A stretch of DNA of 39,957 nucleotides, taken from positions 3,107 through 43,063 of the forward strand of contig MHYY01000015.1 in the NCBI GenBank assembly GCA_001830285.1. Reading direction: 5' to 3'. The notes under the pieces are model-generated. The model made no database searches, was not told the origin of the DNA, and saw nothing but the letters and a program-made list of their open reading frames with translations. The stretch is from Planctomycetes bacterium RIFCSPLOWO2_12_38_17 (GTDB taxonomy: Bacteria > Planctomycetota > Brocadiia > Brocadiales > Brocadiaceae). A program made the position numbers and the translations under genes. Shown here piece after piece: positions 1 to 7,535 of this stretch (within the stretch, counting starts at the first letter, position 1; the number at the start of each line of letters is the position of its first letter).

Positions 1-92
1 AGATTTTAGGATGGGAGCCAAAGGTCTTACGTAAGGAAGGATTACCTAATACACTTGAGTATTTTAAAGAAATGTTGAATAAGAAGATTTAG
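1..92 (+). CDS. 3' end of an extended SDR (UDP-glucuronate decarboxylase/epimerase-like), partial
   Basis: Reading from base 3, an open frame ends at the TAG at 90-92 and encodes the tail ILGWEPKVLRKEGL...TLEYFKEML. The LGW-P-V---EGL--T-EYF pattern is the usual C-terminal signature of NAD-dependent sugar-nucleotide epimerases and dehydratases, and resembles the tail of UDP-glucuronate decarboxylases. Everything upstream lies outside the window, so the active site cannot be checked and the exact substrate is inferred only. It fits the nucleotide-sugar genes further on. Confidence 0.7.
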   Translation, partial: ILGWEPKVLRKEGLPNTLEYFKEMLNKKI

Positions 93-234
93 GTGTGTAG
101 TGCGTTGAAGGATTTTTGTGATATTAGTGTTTTACAAAAAATATTGAAAAAACATTCGTCATAGCCGGTTACGTAGAGGTATTATTAATCAAAGAAGGAT
201 TTTGAGCAACAAGTGCTTTTATTGATAAGTTTTC

Positions 235-810
235 ATGGAAAAGGTTATTGCTATTTTTGGGAGTCCACGCAAGGAAGGAAATTCTGATATATTACTTAAT
301 GAGTTTATTAGAGGTATTACAAAGAGTGATATAAAAATAGAGAGTGTTGTTGTCAGGGATTTACAGATTGCTCCGTGTAATTCATGTGGTGGGTGCTGGG
401 AAAGCGGGATCTGCGTTATAGACGACGATATGCAGAAGATATATCCATTGCTGGTCGAAGCAGATGGTATTGTTATATCTTCTCCCATTTATTTTATGGG
501 TGTTCCTGCACAATTAAAGGCATTTATTGATCGCTGTCAGTCATTTTGGGCAAAGAAGTATATTCTTAATTTGCCAATAAGGGAAGGAGCCAGAATTTCT
601 AATGGGTTTTTCATTGCTACTGCGGCACGTGATAAAGGTGTGGACTTGTTTTCGGGTGCTGTAAAAACAGTGAAGGCTTTTTTTCATGTTTTAGATACTA
701 AGTATACTGGCGATATGCTGTGTTCCGGGCTGGAAGGAAAGACTGATGCAGCCGATAAACAAGCATTATTGAAACAGGCATATAATGAGGGCAAGTCGTT
801 TGGTATATAA
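235..810 (+). CDS. Flavodoxin-fold NAD(P)H-dependent FMN reductase, iron-sulfur flavoprotein type
   Basis: 191 residues with the NADPH-dependent FMN reductase/flavodoxin fold. An N-terminal beta strand leads into GSPRKEGNS (residues 9-17), the FMN phosphate loop. A cysteine cluster C48-x2-C51-x2-C54 plus C60 follows, as in iron-sulfur flavoproteins and related reductases, and SSPIYFMGVPAQLKAFIDR (82-100) is the conserved FMN-contacting segment. It is probably a cytoplasmic redox protein; the electron partner is unknown. About 100 nt separate it from the phosphomannomutase downstream, so it may not belong to the glycan operon. The start is the first ATG in frame; the ribosome-binding site ahead of it is weak. 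Family call is firm, physiological role is not. Confidence 0.85.
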   Translation: MEKVIAIFGSPRKEGNSDILLNEFIRGITKSDIKIESVVVRDLQIAPCNSCGGCWESGICVIDDDMQKIYPLLVEADGIVISSPIYFMGVPAQLKAFIDRCQSFWAKKYILNLPIREGARISNGFFIATAARDKGVDLFSGAVKTVKAFFHVLDTKYTGDMLCSGLEGKTDAADKQALLKQAYNEGKSFGI

Positions 811-912
811 TAATTTATTGTTTCCAAAAAATAGAAATACATATTTTTATCAATAATAATATATGAAAAGTATATATTTTATTAACAACATAATTTTGCA
901 TGGTGGATAATA

Positions 913-2430
913 ATGAAAAAAGAGCAATTATTAGAAAAAGACGAAGAAAAACAACATCGTTGTCCAGGTGAATCTTATACAATTAGTGATTCAATATGTA
1001 AAGGAAGGCAGAGGGTTAATTATCCTAAGTGTAAAGTATGTCTTGAGAAGGTAGAGCCGGTTCAAACACAAACAGAGTCCAGAATGTCTATGAATATCTT
1101 TAAAAGTTACGACATACGTGGGAAATACCCATCTGAGATTGATGAACATACGACAAGAAAAATTGGGGCGTCAATAGCTCAATTTTTCAAGGAAAAGAAT
1201 CAAAGTGCAAAAAATATAGTTGTTGGCAGGGACATGAGGGTTTCTTCAAGGGCACTTGCTAATTCTTTAATTGAGGGTATATGTGCGGCTGGGTTGAATG
1301 TTGTAAATATAGGTGTTGTTTCTACAGAAATGACCTATTTTGCCGTAGGTTATTATAACTATGATGGGAGTGTGATGGTTACAGCTTCTCATAATCCGGC
1401 AGAATACAATGGCTTTAAAATATGCAGGGAACGGGCGATTCCTGTTGGCTATGAAACTGGTTTGGATCGTATTGCAAAATTAACCAGGCAGTATCATCCA
1501 CCGCGCGAACAACAAGGAAATGTTACTTTCAGTGAAATTTTTAAAGATTATAAGAAACACGTGTTGAAATTTGTCAGAAATCTGAGACACCTTCGTATTG
1601 TAATAGATGCAGGTAATGGTATGGCAGGCAAGCTGATTCCTATTGTTTGTGATGGACTTCCGATTGAGATTATTCCACTTTATTTTGAACTGGATGGAAG
1701 TTTTCCCAATCACGAGGCTAATCCGCTGAAGGCTGAGAATATTCTTGATTTGCAGAATAAGGTGCGTGAGACAAAAGCGCATTTGGGTGTCGCTTTTGAT
1801 GGAGATGCCGATCGTTGTATATTTGTGGATGAGATGGGCAGGGCGATTAGTTGTGATACCATTACAGCGCTGATTGCAAGACGGATGCTTGAACAGGAAA
1901 AGGGCGCGACAATTTTATATGACCTTCGTTCCAGCTGGGCGGTGCCTGAAGAAATAAAAGCCGCCGGCGGCATACCGTATCGCGAGCGTGTAGGGCATGC
2001 CTATATGAGGGCGACACTTCGCGAAAAAAATGCAGTGTTTGGAGGTGAACTATCAGGACACTATTATTTCAGGGATAATTATTGTTCAGATTCGGGTATG
2101 ATTGCATTCCTTACGGTTCTTGATATATTGAGCACAAAACGTATCCCTTTTTCAAATGTAGTGGCACCGTTTAAAAGATATTATTCGACAGGCGAAACAA
2201 ACTTTGAAGTAGAGGATAAGGATGCAAAGATTGATGAAATTGCAAAGAAATTTTCAGATGGGAAGGTGAACTATCTTGATGGTGTAACTGTTGAATACAG
2301 TGATTGGTGGTTTAATGTTAGAAAATCAAATACAGAACCATTATTACGTTTGAACCTGGAAGGAAAGACACAGGAAATAATGGAAAAGGGTAAAAAATTG
2401 TTGATTGGTATTATTCAGGGTAAATCCTAG
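913..2430 (+). CDS. Phosphomannomutase/phosphoglucomutase with cysteine-bearing N-terminal extension
   Basis: 505 residues. From about residue 60 this is an alpha-D-phosphohexomutase of the ManB/AlgC type, interconverting hexose 6-phosphate and 1-phosphate to feed GDP-mannose or glucose-nucleotide synthesis. Visible motifs are the phosphoserine loop TASHNP (157-162, catalytic S159), the metal loop DGDADR (296-301), the sugar-binding loop GELSGHYYF (378-386) and the phosphate-binding RKSNTEP near the C-terminus. The first 60 residues are extra: they hold C17, C29, C40 and C43 and look like a small metal-binding module. The internal MSMNIFKSYDIRG would be the ordinary start, but the ATG at 913 follows a GGTGG ribosome-binding site and the frame is open, so I keep it. 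It overlaps the next gene by one base, which implies coupling. It probably supplies mannose-1-phosphate for the gmd/fcl pathway. Confidence 0.92.
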   Translation: MKKEQLLEKDEEKQHRCPGESYTISDSICKGRQRVNYPKCKVCLEKVEPVQTQTESRMSMNIFKSYDIRGKYPSEIDEHTTRKIGASIAQFFKEKNQSAKNIVVGRDMRVSSRALANSLIEGICAAGLNVVNIGVVSTEMTYFAVGYYNYDGSVMVTASHNPAEYNGFKICRERAIPVGYETGLDRIAKLTRQYHPPREQQGNVTFSEIFKDYKKHVLKFVRNLRHLRIVIDAGNGMAGKLIPIVCDGLPIEIIPLYFELDGSFPNHEANPLKAENILDLQNKVRETKAHLGVAFDGDADRCIFVDEMGRAISCDTITALIARRMLEQEKGATILYDLRSSWAVPEEIKAAGGIPYRERVGHAYMRATLREKNAVFGGELSGHYYFRDNYCSDSGMIAFLTVLDILSTKRIPFSNVVAPFKRYYSTGETNFEVEDKDAKIDEIAKKFSDGKVNYLDGVTVEYSDWWFNVRKSNTEPLLRLNLEGKTQEIMEKGKKLLIGIIQGKS

Positions 2431-3311
2431 TGAATATTTCTCCCAGTGTATTAAAAAAGTATATTTCGATTTGTTTGTTAACGACAATATTTCTTTTGCA
2501 AAATTTTGCACTTAATGAGTGTAGGTTGCTTAGAGCTGATACTCCGAAAGGTGAAGAAATTTTTGAGGTAAAATTCGAGAACGGGCAACTATCAGTAAAG
2601 CTTAAAAACTCTCCTTTGGAAAAGGTCTTAAAAGAAATCATGTCGCAAAGTGGTGCTAAAATCTGGCTTAATGATTCAATTGATACAACTATTACAATAG
2701 AGTTTCAAAACTTGCCGATAGAAGAAGGGGTTCGCAAGATTATTAAAAATAAGAACTACGCTTTTGTTTTCGCGCCGCATGAATCAAAAGACGGCAAATT
2801 GTCAATAATTAGTAGCCATAAGTCTAAAGAAACTGCTGTAAAGGGGAAGGATGTACTTTCTAAAAAACCCGTACAAAAACCAGTGCAACCTGCCGTAAAG
2901 AAAGGCAAACCAAAAAAAGAAAGGCGTTCATTTGAAGAACTTGTAAAAGAAGCTCTTGAAAATCCAAGCGCAGATAAGAGAGAAGATGCTATTATCGCCC
3001 TGGGTGAAACCAAGGATAAAAAGGCAATTGAAGTAATTTCAAAAGCGTTAACAAATGATGCCAGCGAAGATGTTCGGTTGAGTTGTATAGATGCCTTATT
3101 GGAAATTGGTGATAAAAGCGTTGTTGATGTTGTTTCCGTTGCCCTTAAGGATAAGGAACCATGGGTGCGTGAAAGTGCTGTAGAAGCCTTGGGTGAACTG
3201 GGCGGAGAGGCTGCAGTTGAGCTTATTAAAAATGCTTTAAACGACGACGACGGTTCGGTTAGAGAGCTTGCTAAGGAAATACTGGAAGAACAGGGCAAGG
3301 GTAAAAATTAA
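2430..3311 (+). CDS. Exported protein with STN-like domain and HEAT repeats
   Basis: 293 residues, GTG start overlapping the mutase stop codon (TAG/GTG sharing one G). Residues 1-37 form a basic then hydrophobic N-terminus consistent with a signal peptide or membrane anchor. Residues about 48-125 resemble an STN/secretin-N domain: KLKNSPLEKVLKEIMSQSG followed by an ITIEFQNLPIEEGVRKII segment. A lysine- and proline-rich linker follows (about 125-165). From about 178 to the end there are three HEAT or PBS-lyase-type repeats (ADKREDAIIALGE, EDVRLSCIDALLEIG, PWVRESAVEALGELGG). It is likely periplasmic and a protein-interaction scaffold. The combination of a secretin-type N domain with HEAT repeats is uncommon. 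No enzymatic function is visible, and its role in glycan export is only suggested by position. Confidence 0.75.
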   Translation: MNISPSVLKKYISICLLTTIFLLQNFALNECRLLRADTPKGEEIFEVKFENGQLSVKLKNSPLEKVLKEIMSQSGAKIWLNDSIDTTITIEFQNLPIEEGVRKIIKNKNYAFVFAPHESKDGKLSIISSHKSKETAVKGKDVLSKKPVQKPVQPAVKKGKPKKERRSFEELVKEALENPSADKREDAIIALGETKDKKAIEVISKALTNDASEDVRLSCIDALLEIGDKSVVDVVSVALKDKEPWVRESAVEALGELGGEAAVELIKNALNDDDGSVRELAKEILEEQGKGKN

Positions 3312-3329
3312 AAATTTTTATTTTTTGTG

Positions 3330-3357
3330 TTGACATTTCTAAAAAATTGTTTAATAT
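3330..3357 (+). promoter_or_regulatory. Sigma-70-like promoter ahead of the NusG paralog
   Basis: A perfect TTGACA (-35, 3330-3335) is followed after 16 bases by TAATAT (-10, 3352-3357). It sits in an AT-rich gap just after the HEAT protein and 124 bases ahead of the next start codon. Transcription would begin near 3364, leaving a leader of about 118 nt that contains the two stem-loops described separately. This is a sequence match only. Confidence 0.6.
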
Positions 3358-3360
3358 TAT

Positions 3361-3384
3361 AAACGTTTAAAAAATTAAACGTTT
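3361..3384. promoter_or_regulatory. Paired AAACGTTT palindromes at the transcription start, possible operator
   Basis: The self-complementary octamer AAACGTTT occurs at 3361-3368 and again at 3377-3384, separated by eight A/T bases (16 bp centre to centre). The pair immediately follows the -10 element and would cover the start site, a natural place for a repressor dimer pair. No regulator can be assigned from sequence; the MarR-type gene at 4518 is the nearest candidate. Confidence 0.4.
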
Positions 3385-3401
3385 GTTAATTTAAACAACG
3401 A

Positions 3402-3464
3402 TCTCTCAAATCTCCCAACTGAGAGACCCCATTCCTCCCGCAGTTCCCACTCTGCGGGAGGAAT
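3402..3464 (+). promoter_or_regulatory. Two-hairpin leader RNA upstream of the antiterminator gene
   Basis: Hairpin 1 pairs TCTCTCA (3402-3408) with TGAGAGA (3420-3426). Hairpin 2 is a perfect 13-bp stem, ATTCCTCCCGCAG (3431-3443) with CTGCGGGAGGAAT (3452-3464), and an 8-nt loop. Hairpin 2 is GC-rich but followed by TTATAAAC and not a U-run, so it is not a clean intrinsic terminator. The loop of hairpin 1 carries CTCCC that could pair with GGGAG of hairpin 2, allowing alternative folds. RfaH/LoaP-class proteins are recruited by leader DNA or RNA elements, so this is a reasonable candidate for a loading or autoregulation site. A separate ribosome-binding site (AGGAT) precedes the ATG at 3482. 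Confidence 0.55.
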
Positions 3465-3481
3465 TTATAAACTATTAGGAT

Positions 3482-3988
3482 ATGGATAGAAATATCGCAT
3501 ACTGGTTTGCCATTCATACGAGATCACGTCACGAAAAACAAGTAGATATGTTTTTAAGGGAAAAGAGTATTAATTCTTTCCTTCCGCTTATAAGAACACT
3601 AAGTCGCAGGAGAGACAGGAGAGAATTTGTTGATTTACCGCTTTTCCCTGGCTATTTGTTTGTAAATATGACCTTAAATAGCATGTATGACGTTATCAAT
3701 ACGCGTGGGGTTGTAAGGATTGTAGGTAATGATAATTTTAATCCTACGCCAATTCCGGATAAACAAGTAAATGATATAAAATTACTTTTAAGCAGCAATG
3801 TTAAATTAGACCCTTACAAATATTTAAAAAATGGCGTAAGGGTGAGGGTGAAGGTGGGCCTATTGATGGGCGTAGAAGGTATTCTTTTGAAAAGAAAGAC
3901 AAATTATCGGGTTGTTGTTTCGATAGACCTTCTACAAAAGGCTGCTTCGGCTGAAATTTCTATAGCTGATATTGAACCTATAGATTAG
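3482..3988 (+). CDS. NusG-paralog transcription antiterminator (RfaH/UpxY/LoaP type)
   Basis: 168 residues. The N-terminal NGN domain is clear: WFAIHTRSRHEKQV (8-21), then LPLFPGYLFV (52-61), the conserved polymerase-binding strand of NusG proteins. A KOW domain follows at about 119-145 (GVRVRVKVGLLMGVEGILLK). Specialised NusG paralogs of this size commonly sit at the head of long polysaccharide or secondary-metabolite operons, where they suppress pausing and Rho or intrinsic termination. That matches the position here, ahead of roughly 35 kb of co-directional genes. It has its own promoter and structured leader, suggesting autoregulation. It is unlikely to be the housekeeping nusG, because no secE, rplK or rplA neighbours are present. 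Confidence 0.9.
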   Translation: MDRNIAYWFAIHTRSRHEKQVDMFLREKSINSFLPLIRTLSRRRDRREFVDLPLFPGYLFVNMTLNSMYDVINTRGVVRIVGNDNFNPTPIPDKQVNDIKLLLSSNVKLDPYKYLKNGVRVRVKVGLLMGVEGILLKRKTNYRVVVSIDLLQKAASAEISIADIEPID

Positions 3989-4177
3989 TCAGGTTTTGAT
4001 CGGCAAACAGATAGTTTTATGGTTTAAGTTATTTGAGTTACGTAGGTTACATTAATAAAAATCATGTAACTGAGAGGGAGATACTCTATACTCACCTTGC
4101 GCTTCAAGCTGTTCCTATGACTTAATTAATGCTATTTCTATTCAAATTAGGTTGTGTTTTTCTTATATAAACGAAGT

Positions 4178-4367
4178 GGGGTATGCACTTGACGGCACCT
4201 ACAACAAAGTCTTGTATTCTCGATATCGCCCTCCAGGATGCCTTTAACCAAACCTGCATAGGGAACAGGCTCCGCAGCCACAGCCTGTTGAGCTAAGCCG
4301 CAAAAAACTCTTACTACGATGAACAGAGGTCCGTATATGCTATCAGGTGCCGTCAAGTTCATACCCC
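4178..4367. mobile_element. MITE-like non-autonomous element with 23-bp terminal inverted repeats
   Basis: The left end 4178-4200 begins GGGGTATG and ends GACGGCACCT. The right end 4345-4367 is its reverse complement with a single mismatch. The element is 190 bp. It is flanked by an 11-bp direct repeat with one difference, ATAAACGAAGT (4167-4177) and ATAAACGAAAT (4368-4378), which reads as a target-site duplication. Inside is a hairpin, AACAGGCT (4264-4271) with AGCCTGTT (4282-4289). There is no transposase. A long target duplication of this size is typical of IS4-related families, but the parent transposon cannot be named from this window. Confidence 0.7.
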
Positions 4368-4385
4368 ATAAACGAAATCATTACC

Positions 4386-4448
4386 CACCCCTTTATCCCC
4401 TCCCAGGAGGGGACTTATTGATTCCCCTCTAGAGAGGGGTCAGGGGTG
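4386..4448. repeat. Nested palindromic repeat cluster
   Basis: An outer pair CACCCCT (4386-4392) and AGGGGTG (4442-4448) encloses two hairpins: CCCCTCC/GGAGGGG and CCCCTCT/AGAGGGG. Both inner stems are GC-only at the base. Such boilerplate palindromes are common extragenic repeats in environmental genomes. It could act as a bidirectional terminator or mRNA stabiliser before the regulator gene, but there is no U-tract. Confidence 0.55.
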
Positions 4449-4517
4449 TGTTAAGAATTTGATATGCCTCGCAAACCCACACAACCAGAAAGTTTAAAAA
4501 TCCTGTAAACAAATATT

Positions 4518-5096
4518 ATGGCCAACCAGGAAGAAATCACACAATATAATATCCTCCAATCTATTGAAAATGGCGAGCAGATATCTCAACGTCAGTTATC
4601 GTCGCAGATGGGTATTAATGTTGCGTCAATAAATTTTGCGTTAAAAAAGCTTACCAAAAGAGGACTGGTGAAAATGTTGGGGGTAAATTCTAGGAGGATG
4701 AAATATATTTTAACGCCAAAAGGGATTGCAGAGAAAACGCAGCTTGCCTATAAATTTTTTGACAGAAATTTCCATTTCTATAAAGCGGTCAGAAAGGATG
4801 TTGAAAACAAAATCAATAGCATTTCCTTTAATGGTGGAAATGGGAATCGCGTTGCTCTTTATGGAGTTACCGACCTGATGGAGTTGGCATATCTCGTTAT
4901 TCAGGATAAAGAAGAGTTGGACCTTGTTGCAATCGTTGATGATGAAACGAAGATCAGGATATTTGGCTATCACGTAATAGGTATCGAGGAAATAAATACC
5001 CACACCCCCGACTTTCTCTTACTAACAAAAGAATTAGATGCTGAGAAAGTAAAACAAATACCAGACTGTACTAAAGTTGTTGATATCAGGATTTAG
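4518..5096 (+). CDS. EPS-associated MarR-type winged-helix regulator with C-terminal Rossmann-like domain
   Basis: 192 residues. Residues about 8-75 form a winged helix: [21 protein letters not shown] is a textbook helix-turn-helix and is followed by a wing and [16 protein letters not shown], as in the EPS-associated MarR family regulators. The second half (from about 112) starts [18 protein letters not shown] and continues through [19 protein letters not shown], the beta-alpha pattern of a nucleotide- or CoA-binding Rossmann unit, so it may sense a nucleotide sugar or cofactor. Ordinary members of the EPS regulator family are only about 100 residues, so this is a fusion. Only two bases separate it from gmd, so it is translated with the glycan genes and probably regulates the locus. 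Confidence 0.8.
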   Translation: MANQEEITQYNILQSIENGEQISQRQLSSQMGINVASINFALKKLTKRGLVKMLGVNSRRMKYILTPKGIAEKTQLAYKFFDRNFHFYKAVRKDVENKINSISFNGGNGNRVALYGVTDLMELAYLVIQDKEELDLVAIVDDETKIRIFGYHVIGIEEINTHTPDFLLLTKELDAEKVKQIPDCTKVVDIRI

Positions 5097-5098
5097 GA

Positions 5099-6244
5099 AT
5101 GAAAAGGGCGCTAATAACAGGAATCACAGGGCAGGATGGTTCTTATCTTGCAGAATTATTGTTGTCAAAAGGTTACGAGGTGCATGGTCTTATTCGTCGT
5201 GCCAGTACCTTTAACACAGAGAGGATTGATCATCTCTATCAGGACCCTCACAACCCCAATGCACGACTTTTTCTTCATTATGGGGACCTCTCTGATTCCG
5301 GACAAATAACAAATCTCATTTACAACATCCAGCCCGATGAAATCTACCATTTAGCAGCACAGAGCCATGTGCGTGTTAGTTTTGACATGCCAGAATTTAC
5401 AGGAGATATTACAGGGCTGGGGACTACGAGGTTGTTGGAGGCAGTAAGAAGGAGTGGCATTAAAACCAAATTTTATCAGGCTAGCAGCAGTGAGATGTTT
5501 GGGGACGCCCTACCTCCTCAGAATGAAGAAACCCATTTTAGGCCAAGAAGTCCTTACGCCGCAGCCAAGGTTTATGCCTACTGGATGACTGTCAACTATA
5601 GAAATGGGTACAATATGTTTGCTTGTAATGGGATACTCTTTAATCATGAATCACCAAGGAGAGGCGAGACCTTTGTTACAAGAAAGATAACACGGGCAGT
5701 TGCTAATATAGTTGCCGGAAAGCAGAAGAGGCTATACCTTGGCAACCTAGAAGCCAGAAGAGATTGGGGCTTTGCACCTGAGTATGTGGTGTGTCAGTGG
5801 TTAATGCTTCAACAGGATAAACCAGAAGATTATGTAATTGGCACAGGAGAGAGTCGCTCCGTAAGAGAATTTGTAGAACTTGCTTTCAGACAAGGTGGTA
5901 TCGAATTAGAATGGAATGGAGAAGGAGCTAACGAAAAAGGTATAGTCCATTCCTTAACTTCCAACCTCCAACTTTCAACCTCAATCAAAATCGGCGAAAC
6001 TGTTATTGAAATAGATATGAAGTATTTCAGGCCTACAGAAGTAGACTTTTTACGTGCCGATATTACAAAAGCGCAGAAAAGACTGGGCTGGACAGCAAAA
6101 GTTATGTTTGAAGAACTTGTTAAGATAATGGTTGATTCAGATATGAGACTAGCTGGTTTAAAACCGCTTGGCGAAAGTGAAAAGATTCTGAGACAAAAAG
6201 GGATTGATTGGACGGGAACAAGTTTACATCAGGTTAAGGCTTAG
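5099..6244 (+). CDS. gmd: GDP-mannose 4,6-dehydratase
   Basis: 381 residues, extended SDR. Converts GDP-D-mannose to GDP-4-keto-6-deoxy-D-mannose, the first step to GDP-L-fucose, GDP-rhamnose or related sugars. Motifs: NADP loop TGITGQDG (7-14), HYGDLSDS (60-67), AAQSHV (86-91), active-site SSSE (129-132) and Y153-x3-K157, and the family-specific [20 protein letters not shown] stretch. The length is slightly more than usual because residues about 284-296 ([13 protein letters not shown]) are an in-frame insert in a loop just ahead of the conserved YFRPTEVD region; its DNA reads like the short tandem repeats seen between genes. The insert lies away from the catalytic residues, so the enzyme may still work. 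Paired with fcl downstream. Confidence 0.96.
   Translation: MKRALITGITGQDGSYLAELLLSKGYEVHGLIRRASTFNTERIDHLYQDPHNPNARLFLHYGDLSDSGQITNLIYNIQPDEIYHLAAQSHVRVSFDMPEFTGDITGLGTTRLLEAVRRSGIKTKFYQASSSEMFGDALPPQNEETHFRPRSPYAAAKVYAYWMTVNYRNGYNMFACNGILFNHESPRRGETFVTRKITRAVANIVAGKQKRLYLGNLEARRDWGFAPEYVVCQWLMLQQDKPEDYVIGTGESRSVREFVELAFRQGGIELEWNGEGANEKGIVHSLTSNLQLSTSIKIGETVIEIDMKYFRPTEVDFLRADITKAQKRLGWTAKVMFEELVKIMVDSDMRLAGLKPLGESEKILRQKGIDWTGTSLHQVKA
5948..5986 (+). repeat. Short tandem-repeat-like insert inside gmd
   Basis: The segment reads as degenerate steps of about 7-8 bases (AACTTCCAACC, TCCAACTTTCAACC, TCAATC). It adds about 13 residues that are not part of the usual GDP-mannose dehydratase sequence while keeping the frame. 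Similar AACCT/AGGTT-rich text occurs in the gene gap downstream and inside fcl. Confidence 0.5.
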
Positions 6245-6292
6245 ATTGAGGTTAAGATTAAAGTTTGGTAAGTCACCTGAAACTACAACAAA

Positions 6293-7404
<1,112 letters not shown>

Positions 7405-7535
7405 AAATGGTAACGTGTTAGGCCATCTTAAGAAACGGATAAGAAATTGTTTATAAAAGTGCAGGGTGAGGAAGGATTGAAACAAGCAACTAAACGGTAT
7501 AAGACAATACCCTATACAGGGCAGATGTGAAATAA

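Larger units (their letters stand above)
3989..4517. other. Intergenic region without a gene, repeat-rich
   Basis: No convincing coding sequence. A short stem (GTTACAT ... ATGTAAC) near 4047-4072 follows the antiterminator stop and could be a weak processing or pausing signal. The middle is occupied by a MITE-like element (4178-4367) and the end by a cluster of nested C/G palindromes (4386-4448). A 71-codon open frame on the minus strand coincides with the MITE and is not a plausible gene. Confidence 0.7.

Noticed and set aside
2756-3298. A 180-codon minus-strand frame
   Set aside because: It mirrors the HEAT-repeat gene and is dominated by serine and low-complexity text, so it is an antisense shadow.
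4147-4362. A 71-codon minus-strand frame in the gap
   Set aside because: It coincides with the MITE-like element and matches no protein family.
7462-7482. GAGGAAGGATTGAAAC resembling the end of a CRISPR repeat
   Set aside because: It occurs once, with no repeat spacing and no cas gene in the window.
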